Below are positions 52,056 through 61,482 of a DNA stretch of 64,000 bases, piece after piece (within the stretch, counting starts at the first letter, position 1; each line of letters begins with the position of its first letter). The notes under the pieces were generated by a model. That model was not told where the DNA came from. It did not search any database and saw nothing but the letters and a program-made list of their open reading frames with translations. The stretch is from Floridanema evergladense (GTDB taxonomy: Bacteria > Cyanobacteriota > Cyanobacteriia > Cyanobacteriales > Aerosakkonemataceae). The translations under genes and the position numbers were made by a program. The stretch lies in NCBI RefSeq assembly GCF_041929205.1, contig NZ_JBHFNT010000303.1; one strand, 5' to 3'.

Positions 52056-53411
52056 ATGCACCAACCATTATCACTCAAATATCGACCAAAAAACCTGGCA
52101 AGTTTAGTAGGTCAAGAACCCATCAAAATCGCCCTAACAAATGCAGTAACTTCTGCTAAAATTGCCCCAGCTTATTTGTTTACCGGGCCAAGAGGAACAG
52201 GTAAAACCTCCACAGCACGCATTCTAGCCAAATCGTTAAATTGTCTCAATTCGTCAGTTCCGACAGCAAATCCTTGCCAAAAATGTGTATCATGTAAAGC
52301 AATTGATGCAGGCAATAGTTTGGATGTAAGTGAAATTGATGCAGCTAGTCATAATGGGGTAGAAGATGCTAGAGAATTAATCGAACGCAGCAATTTTGCA
52401 CCAGTAATGAGTCGGTATCGGATATTCGTTTTAGATGAATGCCACCAACTTAGTAGTAGTGCTCAAAATGCGCTGCTAAAATGTATCGAAGAACCACCAT
52501 CTCATGTGGTATTTATTCTCTGTACGACTGAAGCACACAAGGTATTACCAACTATTAGTTCGCGCTGTCAAACGTTTAACTTTAAAGCACTCTCTATGGA
52601 GGCAATTGTCGAACAATTGTCACGAGTAGCTGTTCAAGAATCAATCGCCATTACAGAGGAAGCAAATAAGCTAATTGCACGACATTCAGAGGGTGGATTA
52701 AGAGATGCTTTGCAATTGCTTTCTCAATTATCGCTGATGGGAGAACAAATTACACCAGAGCGTGTAGTAGAAGTGTCTGGTGGGATTCGTTCTCACGATT
52801 TAGCTACGATTGTCAAAGCTATCTGTGCTGGTGACGTACTGACAATATTACAATCAGCAAGAACTCTAATTGATAGTGGTAAAACACCGAAATTGATTTT
52901 GAGTAGCCTGTTGGCAGTTTACCGCGATTTACTGATTGTTAAAAGCGTACCCAAAAGTGAGAATGTAGTCGCCGGAACTCTGAATTATTCGCAATTGCGA
53001 CAAGTTGCTAACAAGCTAGATTTTCCTAGCATAGATGCAGCTTTGATGCAGTTACAAAAATCAGAAAGTCAGTTGAGAGTAACGACTAATGGTGCTACTT
53101 GGTTAGAAGTATGCTTGCTCAATTTGATTTACAATAATCAAGAGCAGCATAATCGAAACGGAAATGGTAAAGCAGGAGAATTGAGTTCCGTTTGGATGAA
53201 GGTTATTGAAGCTACAAAACCAGCTAATCGCAGCTTACTTTCTCGTGCCAAATTAATCAGTTTAAATGAGAGTAACTGTGTACTAGCTGTTCCACCATCT
53301 GATGTAAAGAAGTTTCAAAGCAACGTTGCATTAGTAGAACGAATTGTTAGTCGAGTATTGGGTTATCCGGTTACGATTAAGCTCGAACAAAGGAAGGAAC
53401 TGTCAGTATGA
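52056..53411 (+). CDS. dnaX: DNA polymerase III gamma/tau subunit
   Basis: 451 residues. Walker A GPRGTGKT (44-51), zinc cluster Cys 63, 74, 77 and 80, 'SEIDAASHNGVEDARELIE', Walker B VLDECHQLS, sensor 'SRCQTF'. The clamp-loader core is complete; no long tau tail follows (E. coli tau is 643). It overlaps holA by 4 nt, so gamma and delta are co-produced. With holA and dnaN it forms a replicon-encoded clamp and loader; delta' is not evident in the window. Confidence 0.9.
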   Translation: MHQPLSLKYRPKNLASLVGQEPIKIALTNAVTSAKIAPAYLFTGPRGTGKTSTARILAKSLNCLNSSVPTANPCQKCVSCKAIDAGNSLDVSEIDAASHNGVEDARELIERSNFAPVMSRYRIFVLDECHQLSSSAQNALLKCIEEPPSHVVFILCTTEAHKVLPTISSRCQTFNFKALSMEAIVEQLSRVAVQESIAITEEANKLIARHSEGGLRDALQLLSQLSLMGEQITPERVVEVSGGIRSHDLATIVKAICAGDVLTILQSARTLIDSGKTPKLILSSLLAVYRDLLIVKSVPKSENVVAGTLNYSQLRQVANKLDFPSIDAALMQLQKSESQLRVTTNGATWLEVCLLNLIYNNQEQHNRNGNGKAGELSSVWMKVIEATKPANRSLLSRAKLISLNESNCVLAVPPSDVKKFQSNVALVERIVSRVLGYPVTIKLEQRKELSV

Positions 53412-54361
53412 TAACGCTATTAGTTGGCAACGATACTGAAGCAATTAAGCAAGAATTGGCAACATTAAAAGCACACACGCATCCCCGGTGGCGAGACTTT
53501 AATGTACATCAATTTAGTGCCGAACAATTAAGTGCTGCCATGATGAGTGCTTTTTCAATTCCTTTTGGTGAAGGTGGCAAACTAATTATTGTAGAAAACT
53601 GTGATTTCAAACAGTTTGGTGAAACTGGATTAGAGATGTTGCAACCTTTATCCATGTTACCCAAAACTACCCATTTGGTATTTACGGCTAATTCGATTGA
53701 TAAGCGACTGAAGGTAACTAAACATTTGTTATCGTTAGGTAAGCTCAAAGAGTTGGCTTTGATTCCACCTTGGCGTACTGACTTAATCGAACAAGCGCTC
53801 GGCAATACTGCTAAACAAATGCAGTTAACTATTGCTCGTGATGCTGTAAACTATTTAGCTCAAGCTATTGGTAATGATACTACCAGAATGGTGAAAGAAT
53901 TGTCAAAGTTAGCTGTCTATGCCGCAGGTGCAAAAATTACCAAAGAGCAGGCTATTGCGTTAATTCCCATCACTACAAGTAACAGTTTACAATTAGCTCA
54001 AGCATTACTAAAACGTGAAATTGTTGTCATTGTTCAAATAGTACGCGAATTACTATCTCGTGCTGAATTTCCTTTAGTAATTGTGGCTACTCTCATTACT
54101 CAGTTTAAGACTTGGTTGTGGGTAAAAGCAGCATTAGTAGCTAAACGCTCTGACTCAGAAATTGCTACTTTGTGCGGCTTAGGCAATCCCAAACGAATGT
54201 ATTTCTTACGGCAAGAGATAAATGAGGTTTCGACAAATTACTTGTCAAAAGTACTTTCGATGCTATTTGAGTTGGAAGTTGAACTAAAAAGTGGAGAAAA
54301 GGCTGATTCCATACTGCCAGCATTGTTGAGAATTGTACAGGTACCCTCGCATACTCAGTAG
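53408..54361 (+). CDS. holA: DNA polymerase III delta subunit
   Basis: 317 residues. Recognisable delta features: 'FGEGGKLIIVENCDFK', 'KTTHLVFTANSIDKRLKVTKHLL', 'AQAIGNDTTRMVKELSKLAVYA', 'LLSRAEFPLVIVATLITQFKTWLWVKAAL'. HolA opens the clamp ring. ATG overlaps dnaX. Length is near the 340 of typical delta. The adjacent dnaX confirms the call. The downstream DNA holds a large inverted repeat and tRNA genes. Confidence 0.85.
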   Translation: MITLLVGNDTEAIKQELATLKAHTHPRWRDFNVHQFSAEQLSAAMMSAFSIPFGEGGKLIIVENCDFKQFGETGLEMLQPLSMLPKTTHLVFTANSIDKRLKVTKHLLSLGKLKELALIPPWRTDLIEQALGNTAKQMQLTIARDAVNYLAQAIGNDTTRMVKELSKLAVYAAGAKITKEQAIALIPITTSNSLQLAQALLKREIVVIVQIVRELLSRAEFPLVIVATLITQFKTWLWVKAALVAKRSDSEIATLCGLGNPKRMYFLRQEINEVSTNYLSKVLSMLFELEVELKSGEKADSILPALLRIVQVPSHTQ

Positions 54362-54376
54362 ACGAAAAGCGAAAAG

Positions 54377-54493
54377 GTAGGGGTTAGGGGGTAGGGGGTA
54401 GGTGTTAGGGAATCTTTAGGTGATAGGGCTCAGGTGGTAGGGGATGGGGAAAAAGACTCTTCCCTAACACCCAACCCCTAACCCCTACTCCCC
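54377..54493. repeat. Large G-rich/C-rich inverted repeat after holA
   Basis: Left arm about 54377-54412 (runs of GTAGGGG/TTAGGGG) and right arm about 54460-54493. GGTGTTAGGGAA (54401-54412) pairs perfectly over 12 bp with TTCCCTAACACC (54460-54471); the outer parts pair imperfectly. Similar TAGGGG/CCCTA tracts are scattered in many cyanobacterial genomes. It could end transcription of dnaX-holA. Confidence 0.55.
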
Positions 54494-54647
54494 GCACCCA
54501 AGATTTACTCATACTACATAGTCATGCTACAATAATGGGGCAAGTAGTAATACATGAACTGGCTATGGTTTGGGTTCTTTTTGCCTAACTGGTGCGCCAA
54601 CCGCTGGATTGCGCGTATACCGCACAGAAATGCGTGACTACTCAGTA

Positions 54648-54720
54648 GTTTGATTAGCTCAGTGGTAGAGCATCCGAACGCATCGGTAGGACGTAGGTTC
54701 AATCCCTACATCAAACACCA
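54648..54720 (+). tRNA. tRNA-like gene, isotype unclear, abnormal anticodon arm
   Basis: A 7-bp acceptor stem (GTTTGAT/ATCAAAC), D arm with GCTC/GAGC, T arm GTAGG-TTCAATC-CCTAC and an encoded CCA end. The anticodon arm is wrong: 20 bases (54673-54692) remain between the D arm and T arm, so CCGA/TCGG pairs around a 5-base loop, or an imperfect stem leaves loop AACGCAT (which would read CGC) but with no T at position 33. It therefore looks like a degenerate or non-canonical tRNA. Its last base is also the first base of the next tRNA. Confidence 0.65.
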
Positions 54721-54796
54721 GGAAGTTAGCTCAATGGGTAGAGCGATCGACTGAAAATTCGATTTGTCGCAGGTTCAAATCCTGTACTTTCAACCA
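54721..54796 (+). tRNA. tRNA-Phe(GAA)-like gene with 8-base anticodon loop
   Basis: Acceptor GGAAGT/ACTTTC (6 bp), D arm GCTC...GAGC, anticodon stem ATCGA/TCGAT enclosing CTGAAAAT, T arm GCAGG-TTCAAAT-CCTGT, and a CCA end. Known tRNA-Phe has the 7-base loop CTGAAAA; here an extra base gives 8 with a perfect 5-bp stem, or the stem is imperfect. Position 1-72 would be A-A if the shared A of the previous CCA is counted. An 8-base loop is the form known in +1 frameshift suppressors, but the tRNA may be degenerate. Confidence 0.65.
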
Positions 54797-55175
54797 ACCC
54801 TGTCCGGGTCAAAAGACACTACTTTTTGGAAGTAGCTTACCTCAACTCTCTAACAAACTCTGCAATGTAGGTGTGTACTAGGGATAGTAACAGTAAAGAA
54901 GCCAGTGCAATTGTTTTCTCTCTAACTTGAGTATGTCCTTCATTGTCTTTATCCAGTTTTCCTAGATACAACAAACTGAACGGCATATCTGAGGATTGCG
55001 ATCTTTTTCTGAGTACTCTACTCACGAAGTAGCAATCATCTTAATCCAGTCCGAGAAGAAGCAACTCGCCCGCAACCGAACTGCAAACACCTACATTTGC
55101 AGATTTGACAATCTGTGTAGTATCTATGTAGCATAAAGTTAATAGTAAAAACCTAAGTCGTCTGAGCAATTTTCT
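54797..55175. other. Gap after the tRNA pair
   Basis: About 380 bases. A hairpin CTACTT-TTTGG-AAGTAG occurs near 54819-54835 right after the tRNAs and may end their transcription. A minus-strand frame of 62 codons at 54837-55025 has no support and is left out. The rest is AT-rich and presumably holds the promoter of the SPFH gene. Confidence 0.4.
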
Positions 55176-56693
55176 ATGTGGAAAACATTTTATATTAAAC
55201 CTAACGAAATTGGAATTTTGTATCACCGTAGTGATTTCCAAAAAATTTTGCAGCCGGGGACTTACACTTATTTTGGTTGGCACTGGCAAGTCAAAACCTA
55301 CGATCTCAATCAACCAGAGGTAAAGATTGAGAACTTGGAGCTATTACTGCGAGATCGTAGTGCGGAGTTAGAACCATACTTATTAGTAGTAAGAACTGCA
55401 TTCAATCAAGCTGCTTTAGTACGAGTAGGACAAAATTGGCTCAGTGTTTTACCCAATCGATTGCGAGCTTTTTGGCGCGGTTTTATTGAAGTAGAATCTT
55501 ATCTTTTCAATTTGAATGAAAGTTTGGAATTACCAGCCGAGTTTAGAGAACAAATACGTAAGATTGCCTTGGATGGAATCCAGAAGTTCTTAATTTCCGA
55601 GTCGGAAATTGGTTTACTTTACGTGCAGAAAAACTTCGTGCGATCGCTCGAACCAGGCGAATATGCTTTTTGGACTGTCGAACGAGTTGTTTTAGTTCAC
55701 AATCTCAGTCGAATTATACCCAATCCAGACTTTCCCTTGCCAGATGTATTGATCGAGCAACATCCTGATTTCGTAGCAGCTTACTGCGAAACGGTGCAAT
55801 TACAAAATCATCAGGTAGCCATTGTTCGCTATCAAGGTAAAGTTATTTCTATTCTCCCACCCACTATTCGGAAACTATTTTGGCGAGGTGTGGAAGTAGA
55901 GGTAATTGATATCAGCAATGATGCTAAATTACCAACTAATTTAGTGGCAGAATTAGTCTTGAATGCGCCAGAGAGAGTTCGCAATTTTTTGCATATTCAA
56001 GAAGTGCCAGCACAGCACGTTGGATTACTTTACATCAATCAAGAGTTTCAAACCCAACTTCAGCCAGGAATACACGCTTGGTGGATATTTGGACGTTCTT
56101 GGCAGACGGAAGCTATTGATTTGAGATTGCAAACGATCGAAGTATCCGGTCAAGATATTCTCTCTAAAGATAAAGTACCTTTGCGGTTGAATTTAACTGC
56201 TGGGTTTCGCATTCTAGATCCATTAAAAGCCAAAAACGGCTTATCCGATATTGCTGGTTTCTTATACAAGGAACTACAATTTGGTTTGCGGGGAGCAGTG
56301 GGCGAACGTACTCTAGATGCTTTACTAGAAAATAAAGGAGCAGTCGATAAAAGTGTAGCTGAATATATCGAGCAAAAAACTGCCGACTATGGAATTGAAA
56401 TTAATTCCGTTGGGGTCAAAGATATTATTTTACCTGGCGAGATTAAGACAATTTTGAGTAAGGTGGTAGAGGCAGAGAAATCTGCTCAAGCTAACGTAGT
56501 ACGTCGTCGGGAAGAAACTGCTGCTACTCGCAGTATGTTGAATACGGCGAAAGTGATGGAAGATAATCCGGTGGCTTTACGTTTGAAAGAGTTAGAAGTG
56601 TTAGAAAGAATTGCTGAGAAGATCGATCGCATTCAAGTTAACGGTAGCTTGGATAGCATTTTGACCGACTTAATTCGGCTCAACCGGGAATAA
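55176..56693 (+). CDS. SPFH/slipin-like protein with three N-terminal repeats
   Basis: 505 residues. Three repeats with the pattern 'IGILYHRSDFQKILQPGTYTYF' (about 12-34), 'IGLLYVQKNFVRSLEPGEYAFW' (about 147-169) and 'VGLLYINQEFQTQLQPGIHAWW' (about 286-308); then 'QDILSKDKVPLRLNLTAGFRI', 'GAVGERTLDALLENK' and 'GVKDIILPGEIKTILSKVVEAEKSAQANVVRRREE', a strong stomatin/prohibitin-like (SPFH) domain with its helical tail. Known role: scaffolding in membranes. A membrane span is not obvious here, so it may be soluble or peripheral. The repeats resemble those in bacterial slipins of unknown function. It follows the tRNA pair and precedes a helicase gene (co-directional). Confidence 0.75.
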   Translation: MWKTFYIKPNEIGILYHRSDFQKILQPGTYTYFGWHWQVKTYDLNQPEVKIENLELLLRDRSAELEPYLLVVRTAFNQAALVRVGQNWLSVLPNRLRAFWRGFIEVESYLFNLNESLELPAEFREQIRKIALDGIQKFLISESEIGLLYVQKNFVRSLEPGEYAFWTVERVVLVHNLSRIIPNPDFPLPDVLIEQHPDFVAAYCETVQLQNHQVAIVRYQGKVISILPPTIRKLFWRGVEVEVIDISNDAKLPTNLVAELVLNAPERVRNFLHIQEVPAQHVGLLYINQEFQTQLQPGIHAWWIFGRSWQTEAIDLRLQTIEVSGQDILSKDKVPLRLNLTAGFRILDPLKAKNGLSDIAGFLYKELQFGLRGAVGERTLDALLENKGAVDKSVAEYIEQKTADYGIEINSVGVKDIILPGEIKTILSKVVEAEKSAQANVVRRREETAATRSMLNTAKVMEDNPVALRLKELEVLERIAEKIDRIQVNGSLDSILTDLIRLNRE

Positions 56694-56821
56694 AATAATA
56701 GTGTGATCGCCGGAGAATTAATCGAGCGATCGCATACACATTGCTGCCATTTGTACTGCTTAATTTTTATTTTTAGCCGCCCCTATCGGTGGCGGTAAAT
56801 AGAAGTAATTGTAGTCTACAA

Positions 56822-59446
56822 ATGCAACCAGATTATCTGAAATTACTGGCTCAATTTGAGCAGGAATTCTCTCCTATCTCTCGCCATCAATCAGTAACAG
56901 AAAACCAATTGGTTGAGGCTAACAATCTCCTAGAATTACTAGGAGAAGAGATCATTTGGCATGAAACAACACCTGCAACCAACCCACTCAATAAAAACCT
57001 GCCATCTGATTTACCAAAAGAACTGAAACAAGCTTTACAACAGCAAGGCATAAAACAGCTTTATTCTCACCAAATCAAAGCTCTCAAAGCAGTGCGTCAA
57101 GGTCGAGATATCATCTTATCAACTACAACTAGTTCTGGCAAATCTTTGAGCGCATATCTTCCGATTTTATCAGGAGTAATGCAGCATGATTATACCGCCT
57201 TAGCTTTTTATGGATTAAGAGCCTTAACATCAGACCAAGGTCAAAAAGTTGCTAACTTAATCAAATCTATTCCCCAGTCTACACAACCTCGATTAGCGAT
57301 GCTAACCGGAGATACTAGCAAAGAGGAAAGAGAAAGATTATTAGCAACTAATCCTCAAATTATTGGAGCTACGCCGGAATTAATTCACTTTGCACTTAGA
57401 GGAGTTCATTGGAGTCAACCTTGGCAGCAATTCTTGAGCAAACTGCGTTACGTGCTAATTGATGAAGCGCACACTTTCAATGGTGTTTATGGAGCAAATA
57501 TGGCAGCTTTAATTCGGCGGTTAAAGTTAGCAGTTGATGGTAATGGTGGTAATTCTAATCAACTACAATTCATCTTTTTGAGTGCTACAATTGGTAATCC
57601 AGTAGAATTGGCTAGGAGATTATCTAGTAGAAATCGTCACCGTAATTCAACTAAACCAGATAGATTGGTTTGGATTAATTCCAGTGGAGCAGCTACACCT
57701 TCTCGACAGTTAATTGTCACTAAACCTAGCCATAATGCTAACCCAGATGCAGCGAGAATTATCTTGTTTTTATTGCAATCTGGACAAAGCGGGATTTGTT
57801 TTTGTAATGGCAGACAAGCTATTAAGAATTTGTGGTCAACTTTACGACAAGAGGCGATTCAACAAGGTTATAGTAGCATTGAAAAACAAGTAGCTATATT
57901 CTATAGCAGTTTAACTAGCCAGCGTCGTACCGAAATAATTCAACAATTAGAACTAGGCCAGATTCGATGTATTATTAGTACCAGTTCGTTGGAAGCTGGA
58001 ATTGACCTACCACAACTGGATTATGTAATTATTAGAGGTTGGCCTGGAAGTTTGCAAGCATTTCGACAAAGATTAGGAAGAGCAGGGAGAGTAAAAGCTG
58101 GTTTAGCTGTTTTTATTCCGATTGCTCAATTACCTTTGGATAATTATTTTGCTACACATCCTCAGTTGTTATTAGGAGCTCCGTCAGAACAGGTTAGCTT
58201 TAGTACCAATTACCCGATAGACTTAGCCAAACATTTGATGTGTGCCGCAGTAGAAACGGGAATTCCTGTGACTAAACTCAAGTACTATTTTGGTAAATTG
58301 GCGCTGACTATTGCCACAGCTTTGATGGAACAGGGAGTCATGCACAAAAGTCGCGGTCGATTATGGGCGAAAGGATTTCCCCATAAAGATGTTAACTTTC
58401 GGGGTGGAATAAACAGCAGCACAGTTCAATTGGTAGATGCGGAATTTGGAGAAGAAGTTGAAAGTTTAAGTGCTGAAATTGCTATCCATGAAGTGTTCCC
58501 TGGTGCAATTTACCGAACGCAAAATTCGGACGGACAATTAGTAACTTATCGCTCGGAAACTCTGGAATTGCAAATGGGAAAAGCCCTATTGCAGTTAATT
58601 ACAGAAACTCCGTTGTTTACGACTGCTGTCAATCGTGTTGATACCTGTATCCATCAAGAATTGAGTACGCCTAAAATTGTTCCTTTGCTTGTGTCAACAG
58701 CAGAAAGTAATGGTTCAACTCAAGTTCCGTTATCGATACAATTGAGTTTAGGTTGGGGTGAAATTAGTCAACAAGTGACTGGGTATCAATTACTAACCAG
58801 GTCATACAAGTTAACTTGTTTGCAGAAAAAGTGCGTAAATTATAAGGAAGGATTGAACGAGCGTACTCATTGTCCAGCTTGTGGTAAACGGTTGCGGAAA
58901 GCGGAGTTAACAACGGTACTTAATGAAGTTGAGTTTGAGCAACCTTATGCTATCAAGTTTAGTACTCCTGTTGTCCAGATTAGTGTTAGCGAATCAGTTA
59001 ATCGATACTGGCAAGAAATTGTAGTTCGGACTCGCACTCAACTGTTGCAAACCAAGCAACCAATTCCGACAAATTATCAACAACTATGGGAATATCCAGC
59101 GCAGTTTTTAGTAATTCATAGTTTTGGGCATCAGATTTTAGCAGCTTTGCCATTGGTGGTATTGGCTGGGATGAATGATGTGAGTTTTCGGGTAGAAAAA
59201 AGAGGAATTGCAGATTATGTTGGTTTATTTTATGACAGGGTTGAAGGTGGTTCCGGTAGTGCGGAGGCAATTTTTAAGCAGTTACCAAAACTTGCTAAAG
59301 TAGGAGGTGAATTAGCTCGGAATTGTGAATGCGAATCCGGTTGTCCTAAGTGTTTGATTCAACCTGGTTGTCCTGATGGTAATAAAGGTTTGCTCAAAGA
59401 ATTGGGACTGCTTTTATGTGATGCGCTTTCATTAATTGAAGCATAA
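56822..59446 (+). CDS. DEAD/DEAH-box helicase with C-terminal DUF1998/MZB-like zinc domain (MrfA/YprA-like)
   Basis: 874 residues from ATG 56822 (a GTG at 56789 adds 11). Motif I TTTSSGKS (101-108), motif II LIDEAH, motif III LSATIGN, motif VI 'QRLGRAGR', plus a middle domain. C-terminal Cys cluster: 'CLQKKCVNY', 'HCPACGKRL', 'CECESGCPKCLIQPGCPDGNK', which is typical of the DUF1998/MZB repair helicases such as MrfA. Those act in mitomycin-type damage repair, with a 3' to 5' polarity. The total matches the family (about 750-900). Probably a repair or fork-support role for the element. Confidence 0.85.
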   Translation: MQPDYLKLLAQFEQEFSPISRHQSVTENQLVEANNLLELLGEEIIWHETTPATNPLNKNLPSDLPKELKQALQQQGIKQLYSHQIKALKAVRQGRDIILSTTTSSGKSLSAYLPILSGVMQHDYTALAFYGLRALTSDQGQKVANLIKSIPQSTQPRLAMLTGDTSKEERERLLATNPQIIGATPELIHFALRGVHWSQPWQQFLSKLRYVLIDEAHTFNGVYGANMAALIRRLKLAVDGNGGNSNQLQFIFLSATIGNPVELARRLSSRNRHRNSTKPDRLVWINSSGAATPSRQLIVTKPSHNANPDAARIILFLLQSGQSGICFCNGRQAIKNLWSTLRQEAIQQGYSSIEKQVAIFYSSLTSQRRTEIIQQLELGQIRCIISTSSLEAGIDLPQLDYVIIRGWPGSLQAFRQRLGRAGRVKAGLAVFIPIAQLPLDNYFATHPQLLLGAPSEQVSFSTNYPIDLAKHLMCAAVETGIPVTKLKYYFGKLALTIATALMEQGVMHKSRGRLWAKGFPHKDVNFRGGINSSTVQLVDAEFGEEVESLSAEIAIHEVFPGAIYRTQNSDGQLVTYRSETLELQMGKALLQLITETPLFTTAVNRVDTCIHQELSTPKIVPLLVSTAESNGSTQVPLSIQLSLGWGEISQQVTGYQLLTRSYKLTCLQKKCVNYKEGLNERTHCPACGKRLRKAELTTVLNEVEFEQPYAIKFSTPVVQISVSESVNRYWQEIVVRTRTQLLQTKQPIPTNYQQLWEYPAQFLVIHSFGHQILAALPLVVLAGMNDVSFRVEKRGIADYVGLFYDRVEGGSGSAEAIFKQLPKLAKVGGELARNCECESGCPKCLIQPGCPDGNKGLLKELGLLLCDALSLIEA

Positions 59447-59545
59447 TCCGATTAGGTGAACTTGGGGAAGTGTATTATTTAATAAGCGCTTCTCCAAAGC
59501 GCTTTCCAAAAGATTCAATTGAGAAATGCGAGTATAGCTTCTGGC

Positions 59546-61459
59546 TTATTGCTTCTCTTCACCAAATCTGCGTAAGAGCCAAAATTTCCACCAACACTTC
59601 TTTTTCACGGGCCAAGTTATTTCACAAAGAGTCCCCTTTTTAGCTAAACCTTTTCGGGTAAATTTACCTCCAAGTTGTCGGGCTAAATTCTTAAACTGCT
59701 GCGTTCCTCGACCTTCAGATGATGAATTAATACCTTGTCCATTATCAGTAATACTCAGAGTATACCAGTTTTCTTTTTCAATGCAAGTAACACTCAGGCG
59801 AGTTACTCCTTTCGCGTGTTTTCCTACATTGCACAATGCTTCTTCTAAAAAACGGCAGAGTCCTTGTTTCTTTTCAATGCTTAATTGCTCATTATCAATA
59901 GGTACAAAAGAATAAACTTTAATTTTCAAATTTCTAAAGCCGGGTAAATCTCGCTCTAATGTATGAACATATACTTGATAAAAAAGTTCATGTATGGGAG
60001 CTTGTAAGTTAATTTCTAATCTCCTTTCTAAGTAAAGACTATCTGCTTGAGTTACGGTTTCTTTCTGCATGAATTCATAAATTGCTCGCAATTCCGAATT
60101 AACATCTTTTAGGTCTTTAATTAATTGTTTGTGTTGGGATAAATTTTGCTCTTGTAAATCTCTCAGGATTGCAGCTAACTTTTGTAATGGGCCATTATGT
60201 ATAGTATCAAATGTGCGATCGATTAACATTTGCCGATCGCTAATTCTAGCTCTCAAAGCGCGGTCATACTGATAAAAAGCATTCAGGACTACACCATTTA
60301 CAACTAACAGTATCATTGCTGGCAATACTGGTATCCACCAGCCAAAAATTATGCAGAAATAAGCAATTCCTAATAAAATAATGCCAGCTACACTAACAAC
60401 TAAAATATTTTTTCCCGGAGATTGAGTTATTTTTCCTAAACTGATTCCCACAATACCCCACAGTAAAATCCATAAATATTCCCATTCTTCTGACCAACTT
60501 TGTAAAAGTGGTCGTTTGTCCAGTACTGCACTAACAATTTGACTAACTGCATGAGCTTGAATTTCTACTCCGTAAACTACTCCCGGTGCCGGATCTGTAC
60601 TGCGAATTGCTGCGGTATTTATGTGATCTTTAATGCTAGGAGCGGTCAGACCAATAATGATAATGCGATCGCGTAACCACTGAGGATTATATTCTCCGTT
60701 GTTTAACTGATTCAAGGATATCCTTCTAAATCTTTTTTCCCCACTCCGAAAGTTAAGTAATATTTGAATTCCGCCATCATCTACTTTTACATATCCTCCA
60801 GTTTTCGATAAAAATCGAGGTAATTCAGTGGAACCAAATCTCATAGTTTCCGAGTCTTTAATTCCGTTTTCCAGTTTAATACCTTGGCTGGCTAAATAAG
60901 CTTCTGCTAACTTTAAAGATAGAGAAAATTTATACCCTTTTGGAGTTGGAGTTGCTAATAAACTACGTCTTAAATTACCATCATAATCTAACATCGCATC
61001 TACAAAACCAACTTGTTTAGTAGGTAATGCTGGTGGAGGTGCAAATTCAGCAGGTAACACTTTTTCTATGCCAATTAAATTTTTAGTATTTTTAAATGTG
61101 GCAACTAAGGAACTATGGCCTGGTTCTACTGGCAAATCTCTGATAATATCAAGACCGATTACTTTCGGTTTATATCGCTGCAATTTGTTAATTAATTGGG
61201 CTATTTCGCGATCGGGAATAGGATAAGTTTTTATACTTTGGATATCTTCTTCATTAATACCAATAATAGTGATTCGTTCATCGATAGTTTCGGGAGGACG
61301 TAACCGGAGAAATTTATCAAACACTGCTAATTCCAAAGATTGCAGATAACCAAGCGAACGGGCAATTATTACTAGGAAAATTACTATTATTCCTGGGATT
61401 GTCCCAGTCCGCCAAATCCTTAATTGTTCTTGGATTCCTTGCCAAATATCCTCTTGCAC
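59546..61459 (-). CDS. CHASE2-domain sensor histidine kinase
   Basis: 637 residues from GTG 61459. Order: a membrane span near 18-36, a CHASE2 extracytoplasmic domain (about 45-310, with 'ERITIIGINEEDIQSI' and 'VIGLDIIRDLPVEPG' and the 'DRIIIIGLTAPSIKD' patch), three spans near 325-400, a coiled coil, DHp-like 'FDTIHNGPLQKLA' with the candidate phosphoacceptor His, and HATPase with 'EEALCNVGKHA' (N box) and 'DNGQGI' (G1). CHASE2 kinases sense unknown envelope signals. Gene order with the regulator upstream (61483) suggests a pair. Confidence 0.85.
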   Translation of the reverse strand: MQEDIWQGIQEQLRIWRTGTIPGIIVIFLVIIARSLGYLQSLELAVFDKFLRLRPPETIDERITIIGINEEDIQSIKTYPIPDREIAQLINKLQRYKPKVIGLDIIRDLPVEPGHSSLVATFKNTKNLIGIEKVLPAEFAPPPALPTKQVGFVDAMLDYDGNLRRSLLATPTPKGYKFSLSLKLAEAYLASQGIKLENGIKDSETMRFGSTELPRFLSKTGGYVKVDDGGIQILLNFRSGEKRFRRISLNQLNNGEYNPQWLRDRIIIIGLTAPSIKDHINTAAIRSTDPAPGVVYGVEIQAHAVSQIVSAVLDKRPLLQSWSEEWEYLWILLWGIVGISLGKITQSPGKNILVVSVAGIILLGIAYFCIIFGWWIPVLPAMILLVVNGVVLNAFYQYDRALRARISDRQMLIDRTFDTIHNGPLQKLAAILRDLQEQNLSQHKQLIKDLKDVNSELRAIYEFMQKETVTQADSLYLERRLEINLQAPIHELFYQVYVHTLERDLPGFRNLKIKVYSFVPIDNEQLSIEKKQGLCRFLEEALCNVGKHAKGVTRLSVTCIEKENWYTLSITDNGQGINSSSEGRGTQQFKNLARQLGGKFTRKGLAKKGTLCEITWPVKKKCWWKFWLLRRFGEEKQ

Positions 61460-61482
61460 AATTATTTAATTTCCCTTTAATT

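Noticed and set aside
54648..54720. Assigning the first tRNA to alanine from a CGC anticodon
   Set aside because: The loop lacks T at position 33 and the stem is imperfect; isotype left open.
54837..55025. Minus-strand frame of 62 codons after the tRNA genes
   Set aside because: No ribosome site, no recognisable domain, and it lies in an AT-rich gap; more likely chance.
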